The notes: generated by a model from the letters alone, not told the origin. 64,000 nt of DNA from Herbiconiux daphne (GCF_024979295.1 NZ_JANLCJ010000003.1:186001-250000), one strand, 5' to 3'. Counted from the stretch's first letter, positions 49,644-60,276 are shown. A program made the numbers and translations.

Positions 49644-50575
49644 GCCGGCCTGCGCCGCGCCAAGCGCTCCCCGACCTCGAGGGCCGGGTCTACGTCGTCA
49701 CCGGAGGCACCGGCGGCCTCGGCTACTGGGCGAGCGAGCAGCTCGCCGCGGCCGGCGCCACGGTGGTGGTCGCCGCGAGGAGTGCCGAGAAGGGCTCCGC
49801 TGCGCTCGCGTCGCTCGCCGCGCGGGTGCCGGGAGCCGACGCCCGCTTCGTGCGCCTCGACCTGGCCGACCTCGAGTCGGTGGCCGCGGCATCCGCAGAG
49901 CTCGCGACGCTGCCGCGCATCGACGCGCTGATCGCGAACGCGGGGGTGCTGTCGTCGAAGGGCCGCAAGGAGACGGCCGACGGTTTCGAGTCGATGATCG
50001 GCACGAACTTCCTCGGCCATTTCGCGCTGATCGGCAGGATGCTGCCCGCCCTCACCGCGCACCCCGGCACCCGGATCGTGCACCTCGGCAGCATCAGTCA
50101 CGAGTTCTTCCGGCTCGACCTCGACGACCTGCAGAGCACCGCGCGGTTCCGGGAGTTCCGCACCTACGGGCGGTCGAAGCTCGCGGTGATGACCTATGGC
50201 TTCGAGCTCGACCGTCGGCTTCGGCTCTCGGGCTCGCCGACGGCGAGCCTCATCGCGCATCCGGGGTTCGCGGTCGACGAACTGGCCCCGGCCCGCGACA
50301 TCCTGCCCCGGCCCAAGCGCGGCGCGGCGCCGGTGCGCGCGGCCTATTCGGTGATCGGTCAGGGCAAAGACGCCGGTGCCTTGCCGATCGTGGCGGCCGC
50401 GGTCGACCCGGGCGCGGCCGGCGGCCAGTACTGGGGCCCCGACGGCTGGCGGCAGCTCAAGGGTGCGCCGGCCGTCGTGGGCGCGAAGCCCTACGCGCGC
50501 GATCCGGCGATCGGCCGGAGGCTCTGGAGCCTGGCCGAAGACCTGACGGGCGTGCGCTACGACCTGGACAGCTGA
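49640..50575 (+). CDS. Short-chain dehydrogenase, retinol dehydrogenase-like
   Basis: This 311-aa SDR has the cofactor motif VTGGTGGLGYWASEQL, ANAGVLSS, catalytic Ser in HLGSISHEF, and YGRSKLAVMTYGFEL with the Tyr and Lys. The C-terminal QYWGPDGWRQLKG is typical of the NAD(P)-dependent oxidoreductase group resembling retinol dehydrogenases and WW-domain oxidoreductases. Substrates in bacteria are mostly unknown. It is translationally coupled to the SIMPL-domain gene and converges with smpB. Confidence 0.87.
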   Translation: MSRPAPRQALPDLEGRVYVVTGGTGGLGYWASEQLAAAGATVVVAARSAEKGSAALASLAARVPGADARFVRLDLADLESVAAASAELATLPRIDALIANAGVLSSKGRKETADGFESMIGTNFLGHFALIGRMLPALTAHPGTRIVHLGSISHEFFRLDLDDLQSTARFREFRTYGRSKLAVMTYGFELDRRLRLSGSPTASLIAHPGFAVDELAPARDILPRPKRGAAPVRAAYSVIGQGKDAGALPIVAAAVDPGAAGGQYWGPDGWRQLKGAPAVVGAKPYARDPAIGRRLWSLAEDLTGVRYDLDS

Positions 50576-50582
50576 CGGTTGG

Positions 50583-51059
50583 TCAGTCGCCGAGGTTGCG
50601 GCGGCTCGAGATGGCGCGGTCGGCCTCGCGCTTGTCCTGCCGCTCGCGCAGGGCCTGGCGCTTGTCGTATTCGCGCTTGCCCTTGGCCACCGCGATCTCG
50701 ACCTTCGCGCGACCGTCGCTGAAGTAGAGCCGTAGGGGCACGAGGGTGTAGCCGCCCTCTTTGGTCTTGTGCGAGATCTTCACGATCTGCTCCTTGTGCA
50801 GCAGGAGCTTGCGCTTGCGCCGGGGAGGGTGGTTGTTCCAGGTGCCCTCGTTGTATTCCGGGATGTGCACGGCGTCGAGCCAGGCTTCGCCGCCGTCGAT
50901 GTAGGCGTAGCCGTCGACGAGCGACGCCCGGCCGGCCCGCAGCGACTTCACCTCGGTGCCGGTCAGCACGAGTCCGGCCTCATAGGTGTCTTCGATGGTG
51001 TAGTCATGCCGCGCCTTGCGGTTGGTCGCGACGACCTTCTCTCCGCGTTCGCGTGGCAC
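50583..51059 (-). CDS. smpB: SsrA-binding protein
   Basis: This 158-aa protein binds the tRNA-like part of tmRNA for trans-translation. Family marks are [46 protein letters not shown] and the basic C-terminal tail [22 protein letters not shown] five bases before GTG at 51059 fixes the start; the open frame upstream runs into ftsX. It is the last gene of the prfB-ftsE-ftsX-smpB cluster. Confidence 0.96.
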   Translation of the reverse strand: MPRERGEKVVATNRKARHDYTIEDTYEAGLVLTGTEVKSLRAGRASLVDGYAYIDGGEAWLDAVHIPEYNEGTWNNHPPRRKRKLLLHKEQIVKISHKTKEGGYTLVPLRLYFSDGRAKVEIAVAKGKREYDKRQALRERQDKREADRAISSRRNLGD

Positions 51060-51139
51060 GGTGTTCTCCTCGGCAGTCTCTCGCCGGCGAATCCGGCAGC
51101 CCACCAGCATAGCGGTTCGGCGGGCCGGGTTCGGCGGTT

Positions 51140-52054
51140 CTAGACCTTCAGATAGCGCGTGATGGCGAACTTCGCCGAGAGCGCAGCGAGCAGGGCGCCC
51201 ACCACGATCAGGATCGGCACCACGATGACGGTGTCGCTGTCGCCGACGAACGACGTGAACGGCAGTTGCGGCGCCAGCCAGCCCTGCACGAAGAACTTCA
51301 CGATCGCCCAGATCGCCACGCCGGCCAGCACCGAGCCGATCAGCGAGGCGATGATGCCCTCGAGGATGAACGGCGTCTGGATGAACCGATTCGACGCGCC
51401 GACGAGCCTCATGATGCCCAGCTCGCGCCGGCGGGAGAACGCCGAGAGCCGGATGGTGGTGGCGATCAGCAGCACGGCGGCCACGAGCATCAGGGCGGCG
51501 ATGCCGATCGCGGTGTAACTGGCGGCGCTCAGGATCGAGAAGATCTGCTCGAGATAACTTCGCTGGTCGGTCACGCTGTCGACGCCGGCGAGACCCGAGA
51601 GGCTCTCGACCAGCACATCGGACTGCGACGGGTCTTTGAGGTTGACCCAGTAGGTCTGGCTGAGCAGGTCGGCCGTCACGTAGTCGGTGACCGGGTTGCC
51701 GGCGAACTGCTTCTGGAAGTTCTCGAACGCCTGCTCGTGGTTCTCGAAGTAGTACTTGTCGATGAAGGGCTGCAGCGTCGGCGAGTCGAGCTGGGCCTGC
51801 ACGGTGGCGATCTGATCGGCGTTCGCCTCGCCCCCCGCGCAGTTGTCGCCTCCGGATGTCGCGGTGCACATGTAGATGGCCACCTGCGCCTTGTCGTACC
51901 AGAAGTTCTTCATCTGGCCGATCTGCATCTGCAGGAGGATGGCCGCGCCGACGAAGGTCAGCGAGATGAACGTCACCAGCACGACCGAGATGACCATCGA
52001 GACGTTGCGGCGGAGGCCGGTGCCGACCTCGCCCAGGATCAGTGCGAATCTCAT
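51140..52054 (-). CDS. ftsX: Cell division protein FtsX
   Basis: This 304-aa membrane protein of the FtsEX complex controls cell-wall hydrolases during division. Four hydrophobic segments are seen (about 22-44, 180-200, 230-255, 275-295), with a large extracytoplasmic loop (about 46-170) after the first. That loop contains two cysteines ([11 protein letters not shown]) and is where FtsX contacts the peptidoglycan hydrolase. The ATG overlaps the ftsE stop as ATGA. Confidence 0.95.
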   Translation of the reverse strand: MRFALILGEVGTGLRRNVSMVISVVLVTFISLTFVGAAILLQMQIGQMKNFWYDKAQVAIYMCTATSGGDNCAGGEANADQIATVQAQLDSPTLQPFIDKYYFENHEQAFENFQKQFAGNPVTDYVTADLLSQTYWVNLKDPSQSDVLVESLSGLAGVDSVTDQRSYLEQIFSILSAASYTAIGIAALMLVAAVLLIATTIRLSAFSRRRELGIMRLVGASNRFIQTPFILEGIIASLIGSVLAGVAIWAIVKFFVQGWLAPQLPFTSFVGDSDTVIVVPILIVVGALLAALSAKFAITRYLKV

Positions 52055-53400
52055 GTGGTGGGCCCTACGTTCTGGTCTTTCGCCGCGTCGGCCGGAGCAC
52101 CCGGTGCACGGAGGCCGAGCTTCTCGGCCAGGGTGAGCGACTCGGTCGCCGGGTCGGCCGGGTCGACCCGCGGGTTCGACTGGGTCTGCGGCATCGGAGG
52201 CGTCGACGGATGCGCCTGGGGCGCGGCCACGGGAGCGGCGACCGGTGCGGTCTGGCCGGTCACGGGGCGGGTGTAGGCCTGGTACTGCTCACGCGCATCC
52301 GGTTGCTCGCTGCGCGCGGCGGGAACGGTGACCGGTTCGCGCACGGGCTCGGGCCGCGGGGCGGGAGTCGCTGCGGGCGGTGCCGGGGGTGCGGTGCGGG
52401 AGGGCACGGGTGCGGGCTGGGCGGCGGCCGGCGTGTGCGCGTGCGCGGGGGCTGGTGTCGCCGGAGAGTGGGCGGGGACGGGCTGGGCGGCGGGAGCCTG
52501 GGCCGCTGCCGCCTGGGCCGCGGCCTGCGCGGCGGCAGCGGCTTGCGCGGCGGCAGCCTCCGTCACGACCGGCGTCGACGTGGTGTTGGTGCCCGGCATC
52601 GGCGGCGTGTAGCGCGGCGGAGCGACGTGCGGCTGGGCGGGCCCCACCGGGCGCACGAGACCGTCGCCGAGCGCGATCTCGGCGGTGAGCCCGGAGTCTT
52701 GCAGGGCGATCTCGGCGGTCATGCCGTAGCCGCCCTGGTCTTCGTCGCGCACGATCTGGCCCGTCACGAGCTCGATCACGCGGCGCTTCATGTGGTCGAC
52801 GATGGCGTTGTCGTGGGTGGCCATGACCACCGTGGTGCCCCCGGCGTTGATGCGCTCGAGCACGGTCATGATGCCCGCGCTGGTCGAGGGGTCGAGGTTA
52901 CCGGTCGGCTCGTCGGCGAGCAGGATGGCGGGCTTGTTCACCACGGCTCGGGCGATGGCCACGCGCTGCTGCTCACCACCGGAGAGCTCGTGCGGCAGGC
53001 GGTTCGCCTTCTCGGCGAGACCCACCATCTGCAGCACGTCGGGTACGGCCTCCTGGATGAAGCCGCGCGACTTGCCGATCACCTGCAGGGTGAAGGCCAC
53101 GTTGTCGAACACGTTCTTGCCGGGCAGCAGGCGGAAGTCTTGGAAGACCACGCCGAGGTTGCGCCGGAAATAGGGCACCTTGCGGTTCGAGATCGCATTC
53201 AGGTCTTGCCCCAGCACGTGGATGTTGCCGGAGGTGGGCCGGTCTTCTTTGAGGATGAGCCGCAGAAAGCTCGACTTGCCCGAACCCGATGCTCCGACGA
53301 GGAAGACGAACTCCCCGCGCAGGATTTCGAGGTCGATCGAGTTCAGCGCGGGCCGCTTCGTGCCGCGGTAGGTTTTGGTTACGTGATCAAACCGAATCAT
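52051..53400 (-). CDS. ftsE: Cell division ATP-binding protein FtsE with long C-terminal tail
   Basis: Residues 1-225 form a normal FtsE ATPase: Walker [10 protein letters not shown] (36-44), signature LSGGEQQR (139-146), Walker B ILLADEP (159-165). Residues 225-449 are an added tail, rich in Ala, Pro and Gln, with a low-complexity [16 protein letters not shown] stretch, which doubles the normal length of about 230 residues. The reading frame and codon use are continuous, so it is a genuine extension rather than a fused separate gene. It could tether FtsE to other divisome proteins. It is coupled to ftsX and lies 102 bp downstream of prfB. Confidence 0.94.
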   Translation of the reverse strand: MIRFDHVTKTYRGTKRPALNSIDLEILRGEFVFLVGASGSGKSSFLRLILKEDRPTSGNIHVLGQDLNAISNRKVPYFRRNLGVVFQDFRLLPGKNVFDNVAFTLQVIGKSRGFIQEAVPDVLQMVGLAEKANRLPHELSGGEQQRVAIARAVVNKPAILLADEPTGNLDPSTSAGIMTVLERINAGGTTVVMATHDNAIVDHMKRRVIELVTGQIVRDEDQGGYGMTAEIALQDSGLTAEIALGDGLVRPVGPAQPHVAPPRYTPPMPGTNTTSTPVVTEAAAAQAAAAAQAAAQAAAAQAPAAQPVPAHSPATPAPAHAHTPAAAQPAPVPSRTAPPAPPAATPAPRPEPVREPVTVPAARSEQPDAREQYQAYTRPVTGQTAPVAAPVAAPQAHPSTPPMPQTQSNPRVDPADPATESLTLAEKLGLRAPGAPADAAKDQNVGPTT

Positions 53401-53502
53401 GACGAGATGAGCCTAAGCAGGGCATCCGCGATTCCCGGGCACGACGCGCTGGCCACGCCGATTCATAGAATTCACATGTTCGGGAGGTCGCGATGCGACG
53501 TC

Positions 53503-54612
53503 TCAGTCGCGGTCGGGCTGCTTGCGCCAGCGGATGCCGGCTGAGATGAAGCCGTCGAGGTCGCCGTCGAACACGGCCGACGGGTTGTTGACCTCGTAGT
53601 CGGTGCGCAGGTCTTTGACCATCTGGTAGGGCGCCAGCACGTAGCTGCGCATCTGGTCGCCCCAGCTGGCCGTGATGGTTCCCGCCAGCTCCTTCTTCTG
53701 CGCCGCCTCGGCCTCGCGCTGCAGCAGCAGCAGGCGTGAGGCGAGCACGCGCATGGCGGCCGCGCGGTTCTGGATCTGGCTCTTCTCGTTCTGCATCGAC
53801 ACCACGGTGCCGGTGGGGAGGTGGGTGATGCGCACGGCGGAGTCGGTGGTGTTGACCGACTGACCGCCGGGGCCCGACGAACGGAACACGTCGACCCGGA
53901 TGTCGTTCTCGGGGATCTCGATGGCCGCGGCCTCTTCCATCAGCGGGATGACCTCGACCGCGGCGAAGCTGGTCTGGCGCTTGCCGGCCGCGCCGAACGG
54001 GCTCATCCGCACGAGGCGGTGCGTTCCGGCTTCGACGCTCAGCGTGCCGAAGGCGTAGGGGGCGTCGATCTCGAAGGTGGCCGACTTGATGCCGGCCTCT
54101 TCGGCGTAGCTCGTGTCCATCACGGTCGCCTTGTAGCCGTGCTGCTCGGCCCAGCGCAGATACATGCGCATCAGCATCTCGGCGAAGTCGGCGGCATCCA
54201 CTCCCCCGGCGCCCGAGCGGATGGTGATGACGGCTGGTCGTGCGTCGAACTCGCCGTTCAGCAGCGTCTGAACCTCGAGGTCGCCGAGCACCCGCTGGAT
54301 GTCGGTCAGCTCGGCCTTGGCCTCGTCGGCCGACTCCTGGTCGCCGGCCTCGTTGGCGAGTTCGACCAGCACCTCGAGGTCGTCGAGGCGGCTCTCGATG
54401 CTCTCGATCTTCGCGAGCTCGCCCTGCCGGTGGCTGAGCGCACTCGTGACCTTCTGGGCCTTGTCGGTGTCGTCCCAGAGATCGGGCGCCCCGGCCTCTT
54501 CGCTGAGCCTCGCGATCTCGGCCTTGAGGCCGTCGACGTCGACGACCGAGCGGATGTCGGCGAACGTGGTTCGGAGCGCGGCGATTTGTTCGGAGAGATC
54601 GATATCTAGCAT
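53503..54612 (-). CDS. prfB: Peptide chain release factor 2
   Basis: This 369-aa factor recognises UGA and UAA. The codon-recognition motif SPF is at 204-206, and GGQ, which promotes peptide release, is at 249-251 in [10 protein letters not shown]. The reading frame is uninterrupted, so the autoregulatory +1 frameshift known from many bacteria is absent. TAGACT is eight bases upstream of the ATG. It opens the prfB-ftsE-ftsX-smpB cluster. Confidence 0.97.
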   Translation of the reverse strand: MLDIDLSEQIAALRTTFADIRSVVDVDGLKAEIARLSEEAGAPDLWDDTDKAQKVTSALSHRQGELAKIESIESRLDDLEVLVELANEAGDQESADEAKAELTDIQRVLGDLEVQTLLNGEFDARPAVITIRSGAGGVDAADFAEMLMRMYLRWAEQHGYKATVMDTSYAEEAGIKSATFEIDAPYAFGTLSVEAGTHRLVRMSPFGAAGKRQTSFAAVEVIPLMEEAAAIEIPENDIRVDVFRSSGPGGQSVNTTDSAVRITHLPTGTVVSMQNEKSQIQNRAAAMRVLASRLLLLQREAEAAQKKELAGTITASWGDQMRSYVLAPYQMVKDLRTDYEVNNPSAVFDGDLDGFISAGIRWRKQPDRD

Positions 54613-54620
54613 TTGGGCCC

Positions 54621-54626
54621 AGTCTA
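54621..54626 (-). promoter_or_regulatory. Leaderless-type -10 box for prfB
   Basis: TAGACT on the minus strand is eight bases upstream of the ATG at 54612. Confidence 0.45.
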
Positions 54627-54694
54627 GCGACCGGGCCCCAGGGGTGTGCCGCCGCTCTGCACCGGGAATGGCACGGGAAGATGGTTGCCCGGCG

Positions 54695-54700
54695 TAAAGT
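54695..54700 (+). promoter_or_regulatory. Leaderless-type -10 box for the MFS gene at 54708
   Basis: TAAAGT is seven bases upstream of the ATG; TTTGG in the gap is not a ribosome site. Confidence 0.5.
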
Positions 54701-54707
54701 AGTTTGG

Positions 54708-55946
54708 ATGAGCGCCACGACGACCGAGTTCCGATTCCGGTCGATCGCGCTGCCCGCCCTGCTGCCGGCGTTCCTGTTCGCGATCGGCGAGGGGGCGGTC
54801 ATCCCCATCATCCCCGGGGTCGCGACGTCGCTCGGCGCCGGACTCGCGGGGGCGGGATTCATCGCCGCCATGATCGTGGTCGGCCAGCTGGTCGGCGACA
54901 TCCCGAGCGGCGTGCTGGTGTCGAGGATCGGCGAACGGCGGGCGATGATCATCGCCGGGCTGCTCGCCATCGCGGCCGTGCTCGTGGCGCAGTTCGCCGT
55001 GAACGCGGCCATGTTCGGCGTGGGCATCTTCTTCCTCGGGCTCTCGGCGGCCGTGTTCGCCCTCGCCCGCCAGGCGTTCATGACGGCGTTCGTGCCCGTC
55101 CCCCTCCGGGCCCGCGCGCTCTCGACCCTCGGCGGAGCTTTTCGCGGCGGCTGGTTCGTCGGCCCGTTCGTCGGCGCCGCGGTGATCGCTCTCACCGGCA
55201 CGGTGCAGGCCGCGTTCTGGGTGCAGATCGCCTGCGCCACCGCGGTGACCGTGCTGCTGTTCTTCCTGCCCGATCCGCGCGCGCCGAAGGGCGAGCCGGA
55301 TGCCGGCGCGCAGCTGGTGCGCGCCGAGTCGGCCGGGCTCTTCCACACCATCTGGCGGAACCGCGGGGTGCTCGTGCGGGTCGGCAGCGGCGCCGGCGTC
55401 GTGGGCGCGCTCCGCGCCAGCCGTATGGCGATCCTGCCGCTCTGGGCCGTGAGCATCGGCCTGCCGGAGTCGACCACGGCTCTCGTGATCGGCATCGGCG
55501 CTGCCGCCGACTTCGCCCTCTTCTACACCAGCGGCCAGATCATGGATCGGTTCGGTCGGCTCTGGAGCGTCGTGCCGTCGATGGTGGGCATGGGCATCGC
55601 CCTCATCGTGCTGTCGTTCACCCACGACCTGCCGGGAGCGGCCGGCTGGTTCATCGCGGTGGCGATCGTGATGGGCGTGGCGAACGGCGTGGGCAGCGGC
55701 ATCATCATGACGCTGAGCGCCGATCTCGCCCCGCGAGACGATCCGGCGCCGTTCCTCGGCGCGTTCCGGTTCACCGCCGACGCCGGGGCCGCGCTGGCAC
55801 CGCTCGCCGTGTCGGGCATCGTGGCGATCGCGACGCTGTCGCTCGCCACCGGCCTCGTGGGGGTCGTGGGCATCGTGGGTGCCGGCATCCTGGTGCGTAA
55901 CGTGCCTCGTTATGTGCCGCGCATCCGCCCCGCCGCCGCCCGCTGA
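54708..55946 (+). CDS. MFS transporter, 12-helix
   Basis: This 412-aa polytopic protein has about 12 hydrophobic segments and the motif-A-like loop [15 protein letters not shown] between the second and third. The halves are joined by a loop of about 40 residues. The second motif-A copy, [11 protein letters not shown], is also kept. It resembles drug exporters of the DHA1 type, but no substrate can be assigned. It is divergent from prfB. Confidence 0.86.
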   Translation: MSATTTEFRFRSIALPALLPAFLFAIGEGAVIPIIPGVATSLGAGLAGAGFIAAMIVVGQLVGDIPSGVLVSRIGERRAMIIAGLLAIAAVLVAQFAVNAAMFGVGIFFLGLSAAVFALARQAFMTAFVPVPLRARALSTLGGAFRGGWFVGPFVGAAVIALTGTVQAAFWVQIACATAVTVLLFFLPDPRAPKGEPDAGAQLVRAESAGLFHTIWRNRGVLVRVGSGAGVVGALRASRMAILPLWAVSIGLPESTTALVIGIGAAADFALFYTSGQIMDRFGRLWSVVPSMVGMGIALIVLSFTHDLPGAAGWFIAVAIVMGVANGVGSGIIMTLSADLAPRDDPAPFLGAFRFTADAGAALAPLAVSGIVAIATLSLATGLVGVVGIVGAGILVRNVPRYVPRIRPAAAR

Positions 55947-55987
55947 GAAGCTGCCCGCGACCCTCCCCCTACACTGGAATTACTCCG

Positions 55988-56069
55988 GCGGGAGTGGTGA
56001 AATTGGCAGACACGCAGGATTTAGGTTCCTGTGCTTTCGAGCGTGAGGGTTCAAGTCCCTTCTCCCGCA
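55988..56069 (+). tRNA. tRNA-Leu (anticodon UAG)
   Basis: The acceptor arms GCGGGAG (55988-55994) and CTCCCGC (56062-56068) pair fully, with discriminator A at 56069. The anticodon stem-loop CAGGATTTAGGTTCCTG gives UAG. A long variable arm (TGCTTTCGAGCG) identifies a class II tRNA, and GGTTCAAGTCC is the T-loop. It reads CUA and other CUN codons. Confidence 0.96.
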
Positions 56070-56143
56070 CCTTCGACCGCCACACCTGAACGAGAATGCG
56101 CCGCCGGGCGGATGCCCCGCCCCGACGACTGGAGAAACCACCT

Positions 56144-56896
56144 GTGATCGCCGCCTCCGCCCCCGCCGCACTGATCCCCTGGCTCGACCCGAACACTCTT
56201 CTCGCGGGCGCTTTCGGCCCGGTCGCCCTGCTGATCGTGTGCGCCATCGTGTTCGCCGAGACCGGTCTGCTGGTCGGCTTCCTGCTTCCCGGCGACACGC
56301 TGTTGTTCTTCACCGGCGTGCTCGCGGTGAGCGGCAAGTTCGGCGTCGACATCTGGTGGGTCTGCCTCGCGATCTCGCTCGCCGCATTCCTCGGCGGAGA
56401 AGTGGGCTACCTGATCGGCCACAAGCTCGGCCCGAGGGTGTTCGAGCGCAAGGAATCAGGGCTGTTCAGCGTGAAGAACGTCGAGCGCACCAACGCGTTC
56501 TTCGAGCGATTCGGTCCGTTCGCCGTGGTGGTGGCCCGGTTCGTGCCGATCGTGCGCACCTTCGCCCCGGTCGCCGCCGGCATCGGCCACATGAACTACC
56601 GCCGCTACTCGCTCTACAACGCGGTCGGTGCCCTCATCTGGGGTTCGGGCATCGTGCTACTCGGCTACCTGCTGGGTCAGATCCCGTTCGTGAAGAGCTT
56701 CGCCGAGAACTACCTCGACCTGGTGCTCATCGGCGTGGTCGTGCTCACCGTCATCCCGACCGTGTTCCACTACATCCGCACCGCCCGCAAGGCGAAGCGG
56801 GATGCCGCGGCCGCCGACGCCGAGCAGGTCGAGATCACCGGCGCCGCCGAGCAGCTGACCCTCGAGCCCGAGGTCTTCGGCAAAGACCCCGAGTAA
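56144..56896 (+). CDS. DedA family membrane protein
   Basis: This 250-aa protein has the DedA/SNARE-associated domain: GLLVGFLLPGDTLLFFTGVLA (here about 47-66) with its conserved acidic residues, GGEVGYLIGHKLG, and RFVPIVRTFAPVAAG with the essential arginines. DedA proteins act as lipid scramblases or flippases, for undecaprenyl phosphate among others, and support membrane energetics. GGAGAA before GTG at 56144 fixes the start. The last 40 residues are a charged cytosolic tail. A large palindrome follows its stop. Confidence 0.92.
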   Translation: MIAASAPAALIPWLDPNTLLAGAFGPVALLIVCAIVFAETGLLVGFLLPGDTLLFFTGVLAVSGKFGVDIWWVCLAISLAAFLGGEVGYLIGHKLGPRVFERKESGLFSVKNVERTNAFFERFGPFAVVVARFVPIVRTFAPVAAGIGHMNYRRYSLYNAVGALIWGSGIVLLGYLLGQIPFVKSFAENYLDLVLIGVVVLTVIPTVFHYIRTARKAKRDAAAADAEQVEITGAAEQLTLEPEVFGKDPE

Positions 56897-56897
56897 C

Positions 56898-56977
56898 CCC
56901 CGCCCCGCCGAGTTGCGCCAAAGTGCCCTATAACCCGCAGGGTTAGGGCACTTTGGCGCAACTCGGCGGGGGCGGGG
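56898..56977. terminator. Long palindrome between convergent dedA and CDF genes
   Basis: The left arm (56903-56936) and right arm (56940-56971) pair along 32 bp with a 2-nt bulge and the loop GCA. A further five G-C pairs extend the stem outward after a 1-nt bulge. The core reads CGAGTTGCGCCAAAGTGCCC. It fills the whole 83-bp gap between the two stop codons, so it can terminate both genes. There is no T-tract. Its outer CGAG matches the palindromes of the two islands, but the rest differs. Confidence 0.85.
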
Positions 56978-56979
56978 AG

Positions 56980-58005
56980 CTAGTGGTGCTGGTTCTCTTC
57001 GTGCTTGGCGTGCTCGGCGGGCTCGAGCTGGAAGGTCGAGTGCTCGACGTCGAAGTGGGTGTCGAGACATCCGCTCAGTGAATCGAGCAGCGGACCGGTC
57101 TCGCCGCGTTCGAACACGGCCTGCTCCACGACGATGTGCGCCGAGAAGACGTATTGCCCCGACGTGATGGCCCAGACGTGCACGTCGTGCACGTCGACCA
57201 CACCCGGCTCGTCGAGGATGTGGGCACGGATCTGCGCGACATCCATCGCCGGCGGCGTGGACTGGTTGAGCACCGACACCACATCGCGCAGCAGCGAGAC
57301 CGCCCGCGGCACGATCATGGCCGCGATGAGCAGCGAGGCGATCGCGTCGGCCTTCTCGAAGCCGGTGAGCAGGATGACCACGGCGGCGAGGATGACTGCG
57401 ATCGACCCGAGCAGGTCGCCGAGCACCTCGAGGTAGGCGCCGCGCATGTTGATCGAGGTCTTCGCTCCCCCACGCAGGATCATCAGCGACGCGAAGTTGG
57501 CCACCAGGCCGACGGCCGCGACGACCAGCATCAGCGGCGCCTTGACGTCGCCGGGCTCGGTCGAGACCAGCCGGCTCACGGCCTCGAACGTGACGAAGGC
57601 GGCGACGACGATGAGGATGAGGCTGTTGACGAGGGCGCCGAACACCTCCGCGCGCTGATAGCCGTAGCTGTGCCGGTCGTTGGCCGGGCGGGCGGCGACG
57701 ATGGTGGCGATCAGCGCGATGACCAGGCCGATGAGGTCGGAGAGCATGTGGCCGGCGTCGGCGAACAGCGACAGCGACCCCGTGAAGAAGGCGCCGAGGG
57801 CTTCGACCACGAGCACGGTCGCCACGATCGCGATGGCGATCGAGAGCCGCGAGCGGTTCGCGCCTGCCCCATGGCCGTGACCGTGGGAGTGACCGCCCGG
57901 CACCTCGACCGCGCCCCGTTCGGCCGCGGGCACGCCGAGGTGCTCGGTCTGCGGGCCGCAACCGGCGCGCGAACCGTGCTCGCCGGGGCCGGATGCGTTC
58001 GTCAC
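56980..58005 (-). CDS. Cation diffusion facilitator family exporter
   Basis: This 341-aa metal/proton antiporter has six hydrophobic segments (about 55-245) and a C-terminal cytosolic domain. A His-rich N terminus (GGHSHGHGHG) is typical of zinc-handling members. The metal site on helix 2 is HMLSD (ADAGHMLSD). On helix 5 the usual HxxxD is ExxxD here (LEVLGDLLGS), which may broaden or alter metal choice. Zinc or cobalt is the likely substrate. GTG at 58005 has TACCGT six bases upstream. It converges with dedA. Confidence 0.9.
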   Translation of the reverse strand: MTNASGPGEHGSRAGCGPQTEHLGVPAAERGAVEVPGGHSHGHGHGAGANRSRLSIAIAIVATVLVVEALGAFFTGSLSLFADAGHMLSDLIGLVIALIATIVAARPANDRHSYGYQRAEVFGALVNSLILIVVAAFVTFEAVSRLVSTEPGDVKAPLMLVVAAVGLVANFASLMILRGGAKTSINMRGAYLEVLGDLLGSIAVILAAVVILLTGFEKADAIASLLIAAMIVPRAVSLLRDVVSVLNQSTPPAMDVAQIRAHILDEPGVVDVHDVHVWAITSGQYVFSAHIVVEQAVFERGETGPLLDSLSGCLDTHFDVEHSTFQLEPAEHAKHEENQHH

Positions 58006-58011
58006 CCTTCA

Positions 58012-58017
58012 ACGGTA
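58012..58017 (-). promoter_or_regulatory. Leaderless-type -10 box for the CDF gene
   Basis: TACCGT on the minus strand is six bases upstream of the GTG at 58005; GAAGG directly at the start could also act in initiation. Confidence 0.35.
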
Positions 58018-58050
58018 ACCGCCCCACGGAGGCCTGCGCCACAAACCGCG

Positions 58051-58647
58051 CTAGTTGGGAATGACGCTCATTTTCAACACCGGGATCGCGGCCTCGAACG
58101 CGCGGGCACGGTGGCTCACGGCGTTCTTCTCGGCCGCGGAGAGCTCGGCGGCCGAGACGTCGTAGCCGTCGGGCACGAAGATCGGGTCGTAGCCGAACCC
58201 GCCGCCGCCGTGGGCACTGCGGGCGAGCCGGCCCGGCCAATGACCCGACACCACCGTCTCGAATCCGGTGGCCGGCACCACGACGGCGATGTGGCACGCG
58301 AACTGCGCGCCGCGGTGCTCGTCGTGGATGTCGGCGACCTGGTCGAGCAGCAGGTCGAGGTTGGCCTGGGCGCCCTTGCCGTGACCGGCCCAGCGCGCCG
58401 AGAAGATGCCCGGCGCCCCGCCGAGCACGTCGACGCAGATGCCGGAGTCGTCGGCCAGCGCCGCCAGCCCGGTGTGGGCGGCGGCCGCCCGCGCCTTGAT
58501 CAGCGCGTTCTCGGCGAAGGTGGTGCCGTCTTCGACCGGCTCGGGCCCGTCGTAGGCGACGATCTCGAGCTCGGGCAGCACCGCGCCGAGAATGCCCTGG
58601 AATTCTTCGACCTTGTGCTGGTTGTGGGTCGCGAGCACCACGCGCAT
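58051..58647 (-). CDS. rdgB: Non-canonical purine NTP pyrophosphatase
   Basis: This 198-aa enzyme removes dITP, XTP and similar faulty nucleotides before they reach DNA. Family motifs are VLATHNQHKVEEF at the start, FAENALIKARAAA, ADDSGICVD with catalytic Asp, and GFGYDPIFVPDG. It follows rph by 11 bases. The murI-rph-rdgB order is common in actinobacteria, although the three functions are distinct. The ATG at 58647 is the family start; the longer frame upstream overlaps rph. Confidence 0.95.
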   Translation of the reverse strand: MRVVLATHNQHKVEEFQGILGAVLPELEIVAYDGPEPVEDGTTFAENALIKARAAAAHTGLAALADDSGICVDVLGGAPGIFSARWAGHGKGAQANLDLLLDQVADIHDEHRGAQFACHIAVVVPATGFETVVSGHWPGRLARSAHGGGGFGYDPIFVPDGYDVSAAELSAAEKNAVSHRARAFEAAIPVLKMSVIPN

Positions 58648-58658
58648 CCGGATGCCGC

Positions 58659-59413
58659 CTACTCCGCCGGCCCGGCGAGCACCGCGTTCTGCAGCAGCGC
58701 GAGCTCGGTTGTGCCGACGAGGGCCAGGTCGAGCAGCGAGTCGAGCTCGCTGCGGTCGAAGGGCGCGCCTTCGGCCGTGCCCTGCACCTCGACGAAGAGT
58801 CCGCGGCCGGTTACGACCACGTTCATGTCGGTCTCGGCCCGCACGTCTTCGACGTAGGCGAGATCGAGCATCGGGGTGCCGTCGATGATGCCGACCGAGA
58901 CAGCCGAGACGCTGTCGATGAGGGGCTTGGAGCGCTGCCCGATGAACTTCTTCTCGCGCGCCCACTCGATGGCGTCGGCCATCGCCACGTAGGCCCCCGT
59001 GATCGCCGCGGTGCGCGTGCCGCCGTCGGCCTGCAGCACGTCGCAGTCGATCACGATGGTGTTCTCGCCCAGCGCCTTCATGTCGACGACGGCGCGCAGC
59101 GAACGGCCGATCAGGCGCGAGATCTCGTGGGTGCGACCGCCGATGCGGCCCTTCACCGACTCGCGATCCATGCGGTCGTTGGTGGAGCGCGGCAGCATCG
59201 AGTACTCCGCGGTCACCCAGCCCTTGCCCGAGCCCGACTTCCAGCGCGGAACGCCATTGGTGAACGACGCGGTGCACAGCACCCTGGTCTTGCCGAACGA
59301 GATGAGTGCGGAGCCCTCGGCCTGGTCGCTCCAGCCTCGCTCGATGGTGATCGGGCGCAGCTGGTCGAGCGTGCGGCCGTCTTTGCGGCTGCCGGCGCTC
59401 GTGGTGGTGTCGG

Positions 59414-59417
<4 letters not shown>
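58659..59417 (-). CDS. rph: Ribonuclease PH
   Basis: This 252-aa phosphorolytic exonuclease trims tRNA 3' ends. [49 protein letters not shown] and [20 protein letters not shown] (about 127-146) are hallmark segments of the RNase PH fold, including the phosphate-binding arginines. Its ATG overlaps the murI stop as ATGA, so translation is coupled. Confidence 0.97.
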
Positions 59418-60250
<833 letters not shown>

Positions 60251-60258
60251 GACACAAC

Positions 60259-60264
60259 AGCCTA
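60259..60264 (-). promoter_or_regulatory. Leaderless-type -10 box for murI
   Basis: TAGGCT on the minus strand is eight bases upstream of the GTG at 60250. The pncB box lies 13 bp away on the other strand, so the two promoters interleave in 38 bp. Confidence 0.45.
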
Positions 60265-60276
60265 GCCCGACCGGCC

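Noticed and set aside
54537-54612. Programmed +1 frameshift in prfB
   Set aside because: The frame is continuous from the ATG through the whole protein, with no in-frame UGA or CUUUGA slip site.
56101-56143. tRNA-linked integration site after tRNA-Leu
   Set aside because: No repeat of the tRNA 3' end, integrase or foreign-looking DNA follows; a normal dedA gene starts 75 bases later.
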